Notes: generated by a model not told the origin, from the letters alone. A stretch of DNA of 39,496 nt from Chitinophagaceae bacterium (GCA_021151685.1 JAGKWS010000027.1:1-39496); one strand, 5' to 3'. Counted from the stretch's first letter, positions 15,754 to 24,281 are shown. Program-made: numbers and translations.

Positions 15754-16764
15754 ATGGAAAGTAAAAATGTAAACATACTGGCAATAGAGTCGTCTTGCGA
15801 TGAAACCAGTGCCGCAATAGTGCAAAACGGCAAGGTACTCAGCAACCACATTGCTACCCAAAAGATACACGAACGCTATGGCGGTGTAGTGCCCGAGATG
15901 GCCTCGCGGGCGCATGTAGAGAACATAGTACCCGTTGTGGATGCAGCTATGAAAGATGCCGGCATGACACCTGCCGACATTACTGCTGTTGCCTTTACAC
16001 AAGCACCGGGGCTTATAGGCTCGCTGCTTGTAGGGTCTTGTTTTGCCAAGTCGTTTGCACAGGCGCGCAACATACCGCTAATTGCCGTACACCACATGCA
16101 AGCGCATGTGCTGGCACATTTTATAGACGAGCAGCCGGCTTTTCCGTTCATGTGTCTTACGGTATCGGGCGGCCATACACAAATAGTGGTGTGCCATAAC
16201 CATCTGGATATGGAAGTACTGGGGGAAACTATGGACGATGCAGCAGGCGAAGCTTTTGACAAAGTGGCCAAAATGCTGGGGCTCCCCTATCCCGGTGGAC
16301 CGCTTATAGACAAGTATGCCGCACAGGGCAATCCTGAAAAATTCAAATTCCCGGCCAACGAAATGAAAGATTATACCTTTAGTTTCAGCGGCATCAAAAC
16401 ATCGGTGCTCTACTTCTTGCAAGCACGCCGCAAAGAAGACCCCGATTTTGCAGAGAAAAACATGGCCGACATCTGTGCATCGGTACAGCACACCATCATC
16501 AAAACACTGATGACCAAGCTAAAAAAAGCAGCGCAAGACCGGGGCATAACGCACATTGGCATAGCAGGTGGCGTATCGGCCAACAGTGGCCTGCGCAAGG
16601 CATTAAAAGAAGCCGGCGACAAATACGGATGGACAGTATACATACCGAAGTTTGAGTACTGTACCGACAATGCAGCCATGATAGGGGTTACCGGTTATTA
16701 TAAATACCTGCAGGGCTCATTTGCCGATATGAGCGTAGTACCCGCAGCAAGGGCTAAGTGGTAA
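15754..16764 (+). CDS. tsaD: tRNA N6-adenosine threonylcarbamoyltransferase TsaD
   Basis: A 336-residue protein of normal TsaD length. The start at 15754 begins MESKNVNILAIESSCDETS, the family N-terminus. The metal-binding HxxxH is His114-MQA-His118 in VHHMQAHVLAH. Other hallmarks are APGLIGSLLVG, VSGGHTQ, GEAFDKVAKMLGLPYPGG, and the final CTDNAAMIG. With TsaB, TsaC and TsaE it transfers threonylcarbamoyl to A37 of ANN-decoding tRNAs (t6A). The stop overlaps the trmN6 start by one base (TAATG), so the two tRNA A37-modification enzymes are translationally coupled. Confidence 0.97.
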   Translation: MESKNVNILAIESSCDETSAAIVQNGKVLSNHIATQKIHERYGGVVPEMASRAHVENIVPVVDAAMKDAGMTPADITAVAFTQAPGLIGSLLVGSCFAKSFAQARNIPLIAVHHMQAHVLAHFIDEQPAFPFMCLTVSGGHTQIVVCHNHLDMEVLGETMDDAAGEAFDKVAKMLGLPYPGGPLIDKYAAQGNPEKFKFPANEMKDYTFSFSGIKTSVLYFLQARRKEDPDFAEKNMADICASVQHTIIKTLMTKLKKAAQDRGITHIGIAGGVSANSGLRKALKEAGDKYGWTVYIPKFEYCTDNAAMIGVTGYYKYLQGSFADMSVVPAARAKW

Positions 16765-17471
16765 TGAGCAATACATGGTTCCGTTTTCGTCATTTTACCA
16801 TAGAGCAGGACCACTGCGCTATGAAAGTGACTACAGATGCCTGTATACAAGGCGCATGGACACCCGTTGTGCAAGGTACGCAGCGCATTTTAGATGTTGG
16901 AACCGGCACCGGCCTGCTATCCCTCATGCTGGCACAACGCTGCCCCACTGCACACATCTCTGCAATAGAAATAGACGAACCGGCTGCCGCACAAGCAGCC
17001 ATCAATGCTCAAAACAGCCCGTGGCATCAGCGCATAGAGGTAATACATGGCAACATTCTGGAACATACCCCGGAAACGCCTTATGATCTTATTGTCTGCA
17101 ACCCGCCTTTCTTTACCGATAGTCTGAAGAACAATCAGCATAACAAAAGCCTGGCCCGGCACAATGTATCACTAACCATAGATAAACTATTGCAAAAGAT
17201 GGCAACTATGCTATGTGCTGACGGTTATTGCTCACTGCTACTACCTGCTATAGAATATGCTCGCTGGCAACCTATTGCCCGCCAAAATGGCCTTTATAAA
17301 ACACAACTGCTCCATGTGCGCCATCATCTGCACGCACCTGTAAAACGCGTGGTAGCCATACTGGGCAAGCAACCAACCATGGCATCAGCAGCCTCCCTGC
17401 TTACCATAAAAGATGAAGCCGGACAGTACACCCACCATTTCAGCCATCTGATGCAAGACTTCTATCTGTAA
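16764..17471 (+). CDS. trmN6: tRNA1(Val) (adenine(37)-N6)-methyltransferase
   Basis: A 235-residue SAM-dependent methyltransferase. The SAM-binding motif DVGTGTG is at residues 44-50, and the catalytic NPPFF motif starting at Asn113 is specific to N6-adenine methyltransferases. The N-terminus FRFRHFTIEQDHCAMKV is typical of the YfiC/TrmN6 group, which methylates A37 of tRNA1(Val). The ATG at 16764 overlaps the tsaD stop. Both genes modify position 37 of tRNAs, so the pairing is functionally sensible. Its stop codon is directly adjacent to the convergent stop at 17472. Confidence 0.92.
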   Translation: MSNTWFRFRHFTIEQDHCAMKVTTDACIQGAWTPVVQGTQRILDVGTGTGLLSLMLAQRCPTAHISAIEIDEPAAAQAAINAQNSPWHQRIEVIHGNILEHTPETPYDLIVCNPPFFTDSLKNNQHNKSLARHNVSLTIDKLLQKMATMLCADGYCSLLLPAIEYARWQPIARQNGLYKTQLLHVRHHLHAPVKRVVAILGKQPTMASAASLLTIKDEAGQYTHHFSHLMQDFYL

Positions 17472-18068
17472 CTATTTCTTACGCGATACTTTGTTCACAA
17501 TGTACCCCAGCGTCAAATTTATCTGACGATAATTATACGCTCCCGGCACCATAATGTAGCCCAGCCTTGCCATATGGTAAGAAGTATTGATGGTGATACC
17601 CGAAGGCATTTCAAAGCCGGCAGTCAGAGCATACCCACGCCCCAATCCTGAACGCCTTGGGCTCGGCACCTCTACAGGCGACCTACCTTCCGCTTTTGCA
17701 AAAGAACCAAACTGTTGTACCAGTAGCACACCACCCCCAAGCACAAATCGTGGCTGGCAGGGCAGGCCGGTTTTGTACAAAAGCATTACAGGCAAGTCTG
17801 CTGCACGGGTAAAATAATCGACAGTAGCACCGGAATATAAAGTACTATAGCCATATCTGGTATAAGAAACAGAAGGTTGCAGGTACAAATGCTGTGTTAA
17901 GCGTTTCTCGAAACGCACACCTGCACGCCATGTACTCACACCGGCCGAGCCTTTCGGCAACTGCTTTTGCAAAGTAGACCACGCCACACCTCCGGCAGGT
18001 GCTACCGTAATACGTGCTTTCGCACACCATGGCAGCAAGCATATCGTCATCAATGACAGGTACTTCAT
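17472..18068 (-). CDS. Outer-membrane beta-barrel protein (PorT-like fold)
   Basis: A 198-residue protein with a signal peptide (residues 1-18, ending CAKA). The mature part alternates hydrophobic and polar residues in about eight strands (for example HLYLQPSVSYTRYGYS, LPVMLLYKTG, RFVLGGGVLLVQQFG, GITINTSYHMARLGY) and ends in INLTLGYIVNK. This matches the small PorT/OmpW-like barrel domain common in Bacteroidota. It shares no spacer with trmN6; the two stop codons abut tail to tail. Confidence 0.8.
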   Translation of the reverse strand: MKYLSLMTICLLPWCAKARITVAPAGGVAWSTLQKQLPKGSAGVSTWRAGVRFEKRLTQHLYLQPSVSYTRYGYSTLYSGATVDYFTRAADLPVMLLYKTGLPCQPRFVLGGGVLLVQQFGSFAKAEGRSPVEVPSPRRSGLGRGYALTAGFEMPSGITINTSYHMARLGYIMVPGAYNYRQINLTLGYIVNKVSRKK

Positions 18069-18122
18069 AGGTATTCTTTTTCACTTTCAAAGATACACTG
18101 CCGCCGTCTTTATGCCAAACTA

Positions 18123-18875
18123 TCAGCGGGTTATCATCCCACCATCTATTACCAGCTCAGTACCTGTCACATAACTCGATGCATCAGATGCAAGGTACAG
18201 CGCACCGGCGGCTATTTCTTCGGGCTTACCTATACGCTGCATGGGGCACATATTCTTCAATATCTCATCGGCCGATGGCATATTGACCAACCCCTCAGTC
18301 ATAGGGGTCAACACACCACCGGGATGAATGGAGTTTACCCGTATACCATGTGGTGCCAGCTCCACCGCCATATCCTTCGTCAGCAGCCGCAGCCCACCCT
18401 TCGATGCCGAATAGGCAGGCCCATTACCACCCACCATACCCGCAATAGACGATATATTGACAATGGCACCACCACCGGCAGCTACCATCTGTTGCACACA
18501 CAATTGTGCCCCCAAAAATGGTCCGGTCAGGTTCACAGCCATCACATGCTCCCATTGCTGCAATGTTGTATTTATCAGCGTAGCACCCGCCGGGTATATA
18601 CCTGCATTGTTCACCAATATATGTACAGCACCATAGGCTGTCAGCGCAGTATTCACCACAGCCACCCACGACTCCTGCAAGGCAGTGTTGTGTTCACAGG
18701 CCACAATTGGCAATCCTTCTTTAGCCAGCTCACTTACCCAGCCATTCAGTTTGTCATATTGCAAATCGGTAGCCACTACCTTGGCCCCCTCCTGCAAAAA
18801 CAGTCGTGCAGTGGCTTCGCCTATACCACCAGCCGCACCCGTTACTATCGCTACTTTGCCTATGAGCTTTTTCAT
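18123..18875 (-). CDS. Classical short-chain dehydrogenase/reductase
   Basis: A 250-residue classical SDR. The start at 18875 gives MKKLIGKVAIVTGAAGGIG, with the cofactor motif TGAAGGIG at 12-19. NNAG is at residues 89-92, and the catalytic triad is Ser142, Tyr155 and Lys159 (YSASK). Asp37 at the end of beta-2 (VVATDLQ) suggests a preference for NAD(H). The closest named groups are glucose 1-dehydrogenase- and FabG-like oxidoreductases; the substrate is unassigned. A -7-like TATTTTTG lies at 18896-18903 on this strand. Confidence 0.9.
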   Translation of the reverse strand: MKKLIGKVAIVTGAAGGIGEATARLFLQEGAKVVATDLQYDKLNGWVSELAKEGLPIVACEHNTALQESWVAVVNTALTAYGAVHILVNNAGIYPAGATLINTTLQQWEHVMAVNLTGPFLGAQLCVQQMVAAGGGAIVNISSIAGMVGGNGPAYSASKGGLRLLTKDMAVELAPHGIRVNSIHPGGVLTPMTEGLVNMPSADEILKNMCPMQRIGKPEEIAAGALYLASDASSYVTGTELVIDGGMITR

Positions 18876-18895
18876 ATTGTTCCTGTTTATAGTGT

Positions 18896-18903
18896 CAAAA
18901 ATA
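18896..18903 (-). promoter_or_regulatory. Putative -7 element of the SDR promoter
   Basis: TATTTTTG on the minus strand fits TAnnTTTG and lies 20 bases before the ATG at 18875. No consensus -33 element is seen at the expected distance. Confidence 0.3.
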
Positions 18904-19060
18904 CAGTACACCATATGGCCAATTACATAACATCCGTCATTCCGACGAATGACAAACATCATACACCAGCACATTCGTATGGTATTGCCGGCCTATACTA
19001 CCGCCATGGGCTACTATATACAGGTTTGGCTTATCTTGCAACATAAGCCAGACGAGCCCA

Positions 19061-20383
19061 ATGGGGAAAATAAGGACATATTTGCTGTGTGCACTGTTGC
19101 TGTTGGCAGCCAGCACCACCCATGCACAACGGTGGAAACACCGGCAACCCGTATGGCCCAAAACCGAGGGGCAAATGATGCACAAGCTCCTCTCTACCTT
19201 GCAAACCAAGGACACCGGTAGTTTCTTTGCCCTGTTTCCCACATTCGATACGTTGTGGAGTATGGTGCTACACCATACCAACAAAACACCTGAGGTACAA
19301 AAGGCCTTGGATAGGTTACGGGAACATCCCCAGATATTGGTAGAATTCGACCCTTTGTACAACCACAGTATCATTGGCAACTATGCCCATGTTCTGGCCA
19401 AGGGCGAAGATTCCGGCCTTAGCTGGAGCAATGCCGTCATGGCCCGGTACGAACTTCACCTGTCCGAGCCTACCAGTACCCTTCGTGGCTACGAGCAGGT
19501 AGCCCCCGAGCGGTTCGAAGGTTTCATGTTTGTCAATGATGGTTTCAACAGGGTCACATTCTGCATCAGAGTGGCAGAAATACAAAAAATTAAGGGCAAC
19601 TTCTTTGGCGGGCAGGTACTGAACGTTTTAAGAGCAAAAACCACCGACGAATTCCTGAGAAAAGAACAGCAGGAACGCTCCTTCTTTGCATGGCTGGCCG
19701 AGCATCCCGATACCATACTGATAGACACCAGTGCTGCCGCCGTAGCCGCACGTGCCGACAGTACCGAGGAAGCACAACAAAAATTGAAAACAGCCGAAGA
19801 AGAAGAAAATAAAAACAAACGCAGAGAGGTTATTGAGCGTCGCTACTTCGAGGGCACGCTTGATAATGAAATACCCCTTGTACTATACATACGCTTCATG
19901 AAACAGTTGCCCGGCAAACCACAACAATACGATGGCCTCTACCAACTGGGCGAACACAAACGCTACCTGCGTCTCGAAATATCGCGTAGCAAGGATGGTA
20001 AATGGATTATTGAAGACGAAGAAGGGGTGGGTACCATGGAACTGACGCAAAATGGCAAAACCTTTACCGGCACATGGATGAACGCAGATGACAACGGATA
20101 TGATGTTTTGCTACGGCAAACAGGTGCCCCCGAATACAAAATAGAAAAGCTGGACGAAATAATAGACCAAAAACTATCTGGCAGGCTGGATGAAAAACTA
20201 ATGGACAAACTGGCCGCCGCCGAGGAAAAAAAGAAACAAAAAGAAGCCGCCAAACAAGAAAAGAAAGAACGTAAAAAGAAGAAAGAAGCCAACAAAAAAG
20301 ACACAGACAAAAAAGACGAAAAAAAGCCCGACAAAGAGAGCAACACTCCCAAAGAAGACAAAGAAAAAGGGGGCGAAGAATGA
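19061..20383 (+). CDS. Exported protein with highly charged Lys/Glu-rich tail
   Basis: A 440-residue protein that I do not recognise. Residues 1-22 are a signal peptide ending THA-Q. Residues about 23-230 form a globular part with WFAWLAEHPD-like helices. Residues about 225-275 are helical and charged. About 275-370 contain a beta-rich module (YDGLYQLGEHKRYLRLEISR, then FTGTWMNADDNGYDVLL) resembling a secreted lipocalin- or calycin-like repeat. The last about 60 residues are almost only Lys, Glu, Asp and Ala and should form an extended or coiled-coil tail. It is presumably periplasmic. The A-rich 3' coding end also forms part of the terminator of the convergent gene (20361-20393). Confidence 0.8.
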   Translation: MGKIRTYLLCALLLLAASTTHAQRWKHRQPVWPKTEGQMMHKLLSTLQTKDTGSFFALFPTFDTLWSMVLHHTNKTPEVQKALDRLREHPQILVEFDPLYNHSIIGNYAHVLAKGEDSGLSWSNAVMARYELHLSEPTSTLRGYEQVAPERFEGFMFVNDGFNRVTFCIRVAEIQKIKGNFFGGQVLNVLRAKTTDEFLRKEQQERSFFAWLAEHPDTILIDTSAAAVAARADSTEEAQQKLKTAEEEENKNKRREVIERRYFEGTLDNEIPLVLYIRFMKQLPGKPQQYDGLYQLGEHKRYLRLEISRSKDGKWIIEDEEGVGTMELTQNGKTFTGTWMNADDNGYDVLLRQTGAPEYKIEKLDEIIDQKLSGRLDEKLMDKLAAAEEKKKQKEAAKQEKKERKKKKEANKKDTDKKDEKKPDKESNTPKEDKEKGGEE

Positions 20384-20393
20384 CTACGCCCCC
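20361..20393 (-). terminator. Intrinsic terminator of the outer-membrane gene, inside the opposing coding region
   Basis: On the minus strand GGGGGCG (20387-20393) pairs with CGCCCCC (20369-20375) around an 11-base loop and continues into TTTTTCTTT. The T tract is the complement of the poly-Lys/Glu codons of the plus-strand gene, and the loop contains that gene's TGA stop. Confidence 0.7.
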
Positions 20394-20418
20394 AAAAGAA
20401 TATAATTAACAACAACCA

Positions 20419-21210
20419 CTATTCAAACACCAGATCTTCCGATTTACGGCTGAAGATGGGCAAATACCACCCGCCCCTGATGCCAATAAGCACATCCAAA
20501 CGGTTGGCATTGTCGGGCCGCATCACATCATACAAATAATCTCTGCGCCCACGGGTAAACCCCACCATACAATCTATACCCAGCGAAAAGTTCACCAACT
20601 TATTCTGCGCAAAGTATACATACCCCACATACTGCCCCACATACAAGCCATTTGTCAGGCGGTCATAACCCTTTTTTAGCCCACCATTCAGGGGCTCTAC
20701 AGTGCGGTCTTTATCATAAATATTAATTTTATGCTGCATAAACCCCACCGTGGTCATCTCCACAAATCCATTATCGGGGTGGTCCTTAGAATGCGAAAAA
20801 ATCTTACCCAACGTTAGCCCCACCGCATACCCACGTTCATACACGGGCACACCTATACGCTGGTCGCTGTTGTTGATAAATTCATACAGATTGCGCTTGC
20901 CGGTTTCATACTTGTCCCTGATATTCACCATCAGCGAATCTTCATTCACATTTCGCCCCATTATAAAATCGAATCGCCCCCCCATCAACCAATTGCTCTT
21001 GGTTTTGTACATTACAGCAGGCCCCAACCGCCACGAGTTGTCAAATCGTTTACCCATGTCCCCCGCCGGCACATCGTACCCACCATTTATGTTCAGCAAC
21101 ACACCGTGCCGCACATTCCGGTTTTCAGACGGGCCAAAAAGGTCAGATTGGGCAAAAGTAGTAACAGCCGACACCGATAGGCAAAGTGATAAAAACAGAC
21201 TTCTGAGCAT
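20419..21210 (-). CDS. Outer-membrane beta-barrel-like protein
   Basis: A 263-residue exported protein. The start at 21210 gives a signal peptide MLRSLFLSLCLSVSAVTTFA-Q. Repeated amphipathic strands follow (GVLLNINGGYDVPAGDM, WRLGPAVMYKTKSNWLMGGRFDF, GYAVGLTLGKIF, GLYVGQYVGYVYFAQNKLVNFSLGIDCMVGF) in a pattern of an outer-membrane barrel of about 10-12 strands. It may be related to PorT/PorV-like accessory barrels, but no signature proves this. It lies head to head with the VWA-like gene at 21314. Confidence 0.75.
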   Translation of the reverse strand: MLRSLFLSLCLSVSAVTTFAQSDLFGPSENRNVRHGVLLNINGGYDVPAGDMGKRFDNSWRLGPAVMYKTKSNWLMGGRFDFIMGRNVNEDSLMVNIRDKYETGKRNLYEFINNSDQRIGVPVYERGYAVGLTLGKIFSHSKDHPDNGFVEMTTVGFMQHKINIYDKDRTVEPLNGGLKKGYDRLTNGLYVGQYVGYVYFAQNKLVNFSLGIDCMVGFTRGRRDYLYDVMRPDNANRLDVLIGIRGGWYLPIFSRKSEDLVFE

Positions 21211-21313
21211 GCGTGTGAAATTAGGTAATCCAACGAGCAAAGTTCGGTATCAAAAAAGTTAAAATCGTTCATACTGTACAGTATTTTGATTTTTTAGTTA
21301 GCTTGCTGCCTCT

Positions 21314-23350
21314 ATGCAAATAGCTTACTGGGTACTGGCCATAGCCCTCGCTACGGGTGGTGCTTATTGGGTATACAAGGCCGACAAACGCAGGGCGGTA
21401 CCCCGCCCCTGGCTCACCGCGCTGCTGCGCGGGTTGGTGTTGTTCGCAGCCATGTTGCTGTTACTTATGCCCGATGTCGTCATCAATCGTTACCAGACCG
21501 AAAAACCTATACTTTTCGTCCTCAACGACAATTCACAATCGGCCAGCGTGGCACTGGGCAAAGACTCTGCTGCCTACCGCGGTGCGCTGCAGGGGCTCAT
21601 AAACAAACTGTCCGACAAGTTCCGGGTGGTAACGCGCGGTTTTGGGGCACAACTGCGCGAAGACAGCACCTACACTTATAACCGCCCGGTTACCAACATA
21701 GCCAATGCACTTGGCGAGGCCGAAGAATACTACGGCCCCGACAATGGCGGTGCTATACTGATAGCCTCCGATGGGCTTTTCAATCAGGGCGAGAACCCGG
21801 TGCTACGCAACAGTAGCTTTGCCGGCCCCGTATACACTATTGCCTTTGGCGATAGCACGCGCGAAAAAGACCTGCGCATTGCCCGAACCTATGCCAATAA
21901 AACAGCCGCACTCAATACCGTCTTCGAAATAAAAGCCGATGTTGTGGCCGAGTTGTGCCGCGGCTACAGCGGGTCTGCAATACTCAACGAAGGCTCAGAA
22001 ACTGTTGGGTCTGCCGTACTGCCCATCAATGGCGACCGCTTCGACCGTACTATATCATTCGCCATAAAGGCCACCAAAGCAGGCCTACACCACTATGTGC
22101 TGCAACTGCCCGATGCAGGTAATGAATCTAACCTCACCAACAACAAACGAGACATTTTTGTTGATGTTACCGATGAGCACAAGCATATCCTTATCGCATC
22201 GGCCGCACCCCACCCCGATGTTAAGGCTCTTCGCGAGGCACTCAGCACATCGGGCACCTACGAGGTTACTGTGTGCGATGCCAGCGACTTCCCGTCTTCA
22301 CTCGCCAACTATGATGCAATCATATTGCACGGATTGCCATCGGGCCGCAACCGTGTAGAAACACAGATAGCCAATGCAGGCAAACCATTCTGGCTCATAC
22401 TCACCCAATCTACCGACATCACTGCCGTTAACAGCCTCAAAACCTTGACGCGTGCCGGTATAGCTGGTGCTGGCATTCGAGAAGCCCCCATGTCGCTGCA
22501 TACTGCATTCAATGCGTTTACCCTACCACAAAAAATACAGACCGTAACCGACAAACTCCCCCCACTCTCCGTAAGTGTAGGCAATATAATAGGTGGGCCG
22601 GGGGCCAATGTACTATTTACCATGCGCACACCCGCTGGCACCATGCCCACATGGATGCTGCAATACACCACCCTACCCACAGCCATACTGGCTGGCGAGG
22701 GACTTTGGCGTTGGCGGCTATACGAGTATAAAAATACCGATGGACACGAGGTAATAGACGAATGCATACGCCAGACAGTAGCATTCCTCTGTACCAATAA
22801 CAAAGAAAAACCCTTTGGTGTCACACTTCCCCGGCAAATATGGAGCGATCAGGAACCCGTATCGCTCAACGCATGGTTGCTGAATGCCAACCGCGAGCAG
22901 GTAAACACAGCCGATGTAACTATTGCCATTACAGACAGTGCCGGCCATAAAGACGAGTACACCATGGAGCGGTCTGGCACCGGTTACAACCTCAACACCG
23001 GCATTCGTGCAGGTGGCCGCTATACCTACATTGCCAAAACTACTATGAATGGGAAAGAACTGACGGCATCAGGCTCGTTTGTGGTAGAAAGTGTACCGTT
23101 AGAGCTGATGGCTACCCGAGCCGACTATGCCATTATGTACCAACTGGCACAGAAACATAAGGGCGTTTTTGTGCCCGCCACACAAATAGCAACCCTGTAC
23201 GACAGTATAATAGCCAACAACAACATCAAACCGGTTATCACCACCCATACCGAAACCGTCCCCCTCATAGACCGTAAATGGTATTTTGTAGTCATACTAC
23301 TACTGGCCGTGGCCGAATGGCTTCTACGCAAATTCTGGATGGCGCAGTAA
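21314..23350 (+). CDS. Large membrane protein with VWA-like domain
   Basis: A 678-residue inner-membrane protein. Two membrane helices lie at 2-20 and 35-53 and one at the C-terminus (about 655-673, WYFVVILLLAVAEWLLRKF). Residues about 66-195 are a von Willebrand factor A-like fold. A MIDAS-like DNSQS (Asp72, Ser74, Ser76) starts it, and GGAILIASDGLFNQG continues it. Ig-like and class I glutamine amidotransferase-like segments (HILIASAAPHPDVKALREAL, YDAIILHGLPSG) follow, a layout shared by Bacteroidota proteins of the BatA/BatB-like membrane type. The bulk is presumably periplasmic. Function is unknown; aerotolerance and envelope stress have been suggested for Bat proteins. It is monocistronic between a divergent gene and a perfect-palindrome terminator. 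Confidence 0.85.
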   Translation: MQIAYWVLAIALATGGAYWVYKADKRRAVPRPWLTALLRGLVLFAAMLLLLMPDVVINRYQTEKPILFVLNDNSQSASVALGKDSAAYRGALQGLINKLSDKFRVVTRGFGAQLREDSTYTYNRPVTNIANALGEAEEYYGPDNGGAILIASDGLFNQGENPVLRNSSFAGPVYTIAFGDSTREKDLRIARTYANKTAALNTVFEIKADVVAELCRGYSGSAILNEGSETVGSAVLPINGDRFDRTISFAIKATKAGLHHYVLQLPDAGNESNLTNNKRDIFVDVTDEHKHILIASAAPHPDVKALREALSTSGTYEVTVCDASDFPSSLANYDAIILHGLPSGRNRVETQIANAGKPFWLILTQSTDITAVNSLKTLTRAGIAGAGIREAPMSLHTAFNAFTLPQKIQTVTDKLPPLSVSVGNIIGGPGANVLFTMRTPAGTMPTWMLQYTTLPTAILAGEGLWRWRLYEYKNTDGHEVIDECIRQTVAFLCTNNKEKPFGVTLPRQIWSDQEPVSLNAWLLNANREQVNTADVTIAITDSAGHKDEYTMERSGTGYNLNTGIRAGGRYTYIAKTTMNGKELTASGSFVVESVPLELMATRADYAIMYQLAQKHKGVFVPATQIATLYDSIIANNNIKPVITTHTETVPLIDRKWYFVVILLLAVAEWLLRKFWMAQ

Positions 23351-23373
23351 CGCGCTGTGTCTTCTATACAATG

Positions 23374-23419
23374 TATAACAACGGTGCCACATCTTGCAAG
23401 ATGTGGCACCGTTGTTATA
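23374..23419. terminator. Bidirectional terminator: 46-base perfect palindrome
   Basis: Positions 23374-23419 are a perfect palindrome, 23 bases per arm with no spacer (arm starts TATAACAACGGTGCCACATC, centre TTGCAA). It sits between the convergent stops at 23350 and 23437 and should form a very stable hairpin on either RNA strand. The flanking T content is modest (GTTGTTATAT). Confidence 0.75.
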
Positions 23420-23436
23420 TTACCTCTTGGTTGCTG

Positions 23437-23997
23437 TTACACGGCCAATGGCTTATCGGCAGGCACTGTTGCGGTGGGCAACTGTGCTGGTGCAGCAGTT
23501 TTTACTTCCTTGGGCTTTGTTTTTTTCAGTTTCTTTTTGATGCGCGCCTTTTCTTTGCCATACATCTCTGTTTCATCGTCCAGTGTTGTCCAGCTTATGG
23601 CCTCCTTTATACGGGCAAGTGCCTGCTCGTATTGCTGCTGTTTTTCCAGCAGCAATGCCTCGGCATGCCATACACGCCCCTTGTTAATGCCACGCACAAC
23701 CATTGCCTTCCCTATCAGGCTTTCGGCCTTTTTCAGGTCGCCTGTTATTAGTTGCAATTCAATAAACAGGTACCAGGCTTCTACATAACCGGGGTCATAA
23801 TAAATGGCCCAAGACAAGCACTCTGCTGCAGCATCAAACCGGCTCAGTGTTTTATAGTAAATCTCTGCTTGCAGTGTCAGCAATGGTGCATGTGTCTCGT
23901 CTACCGACAGGCCATACTCCAACGCTACCAGAGCGTCCTCTATTTCGTAGGGATAACAATCCCTTGCTTTCAAATAATATTTATCAGCAGCTGTCAT
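23437..23997 (-). CDS. Tetratricopeptide-repeat protein
   Basis: A 186-residue protein. The start at 23997 (MTAADKYYLKARDCYPYE) was chosen over a longer frame that reads through T-rich noncoding sequence. Residues about 5-135 carry TPR-like helix pairs (ALVALEYGLSVDETHAPLLTLQAEIYYKTL, then DAAAECLSWAIYYDPGYVEAWYLFIELQLITG, then ALLLEKQQQYEQALARIKEAI). A lysine-rich stretch (KARIKKKLKKTKPKEVK) and a Pro/Ala-rich end follow. It lacks a signal peptide, so it is probably a cytosolic scaffold. Its partner is unknown. The upstream 300 bases hold a promoter and a structured region (24020-24215). Confidence 0.8.
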   Translation of the reverse strand: MTAADKYYLKARDCYPYEIEDALVALEYGLSVDETHAPLLTLQAEIYYKTLSRFDAAAECLSWAIYYDPGYVEAWYLFIELQLITGDLKKAESLIGKAMVVRGINKGRVWHAEALLLEKQQQYEQALARIKEAISWTTLDDETEMYGKEKARIKKKLKKTKPKEVKTAAPAQLPTATVPADKPLAV

Positions 23998-24019
23998 AGC
24001 TGTAAAATGTAATTGGTAA

Positions 24020-24180
24020 TAAAAAAAAATACAAAAAAAATAGTAGGCAGGCAGGGGTTGCGTTGCTAACAGAAAGGCATATAGCATACCGCAACCCGTT
24101 TATGGGCTACCTTGTTGCATGGGCGGTATGATATCAGTTGACGCATTTTCGAAATTTCAGACCCTATATGGGTATTTTGT
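24020..24180 (-). ncRNA. Candidate small RNA or structured leader upstream of the TPR gene
   Basis: There is no gene in the 304 bases 23998-24301. On the minus strand a near-perfect promoter (24185-24215) would start a transcript near 24180. The transcript holds a small hairpin ACCC-ATATA-GGGT, and an 8-bp stem GGGTTGCG/CGCAACCC (24090-24097 with 24055-24062). A competing 8-bp stem pairs CATACCGC with GCGGTATG and shares bases with it. The region ends in a long T-rich tract (24021-24040). Its length of about 160 nt would suit a 6S-like or other regulatory RNA. No named family is recognised, and a 5' leader of the TPR gene is equally possible. Confidence 0.3.
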
Positions 24181-24184
24181 GATG

Positions 24185-24215
24185 CAAAGGTAAGTACAAA
24201 TAATAACATATCAAA
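24185..24215 (-). promoter_or_regulatory. Bacteroidota-type promoter (TTTG-N19-TACCTTTG)
   Basis: On the minus strand TTTG (24212-24215), exactly 19 bases, then TACCTTTG (24185-24192) match the consensus TTTG-N19-TAnnTTTG at every defined position. It points into the gene-free region before the TPR gene and starts nearly 190 bases before that gene's ATG. Confidence 0.6.
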
Positions 24216-24242
24216 AAACAACTTCGTGTAGTTACCAAAAGC

Positions 24243-24281
24243 GTACTGCCGCTACCATCAAAAATATGGTAGCGGCAGTAC
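24243..24281 (-). terminator. Terminator hairpin after the threonine dehydrogenase gene
   Basis: A 16-bp perfect stem (GTACTGCCGCTACCAT at 24243-24258, complement at 24266-24281) with the loop CAAAAAT. It lies 20 bases beyond the dehydrogenase stop at 24302. The minus strand continues with GCTTTTGG, a short T run. Confidence 0.75.

Noticed and set aside
18324..19046. A 240-codon plus-strand frame opposite the SDR gene
   Set aside because: The SDR on the other strand has an intact catalytic triad and cofactor motif; this frame has no recognisable fold or start context.
23374..23419. The palindrome as another mobile element
   Set aside because: No target duplication or relation to the MITE ends is seen, and its place between convergent stops fits a terminator.
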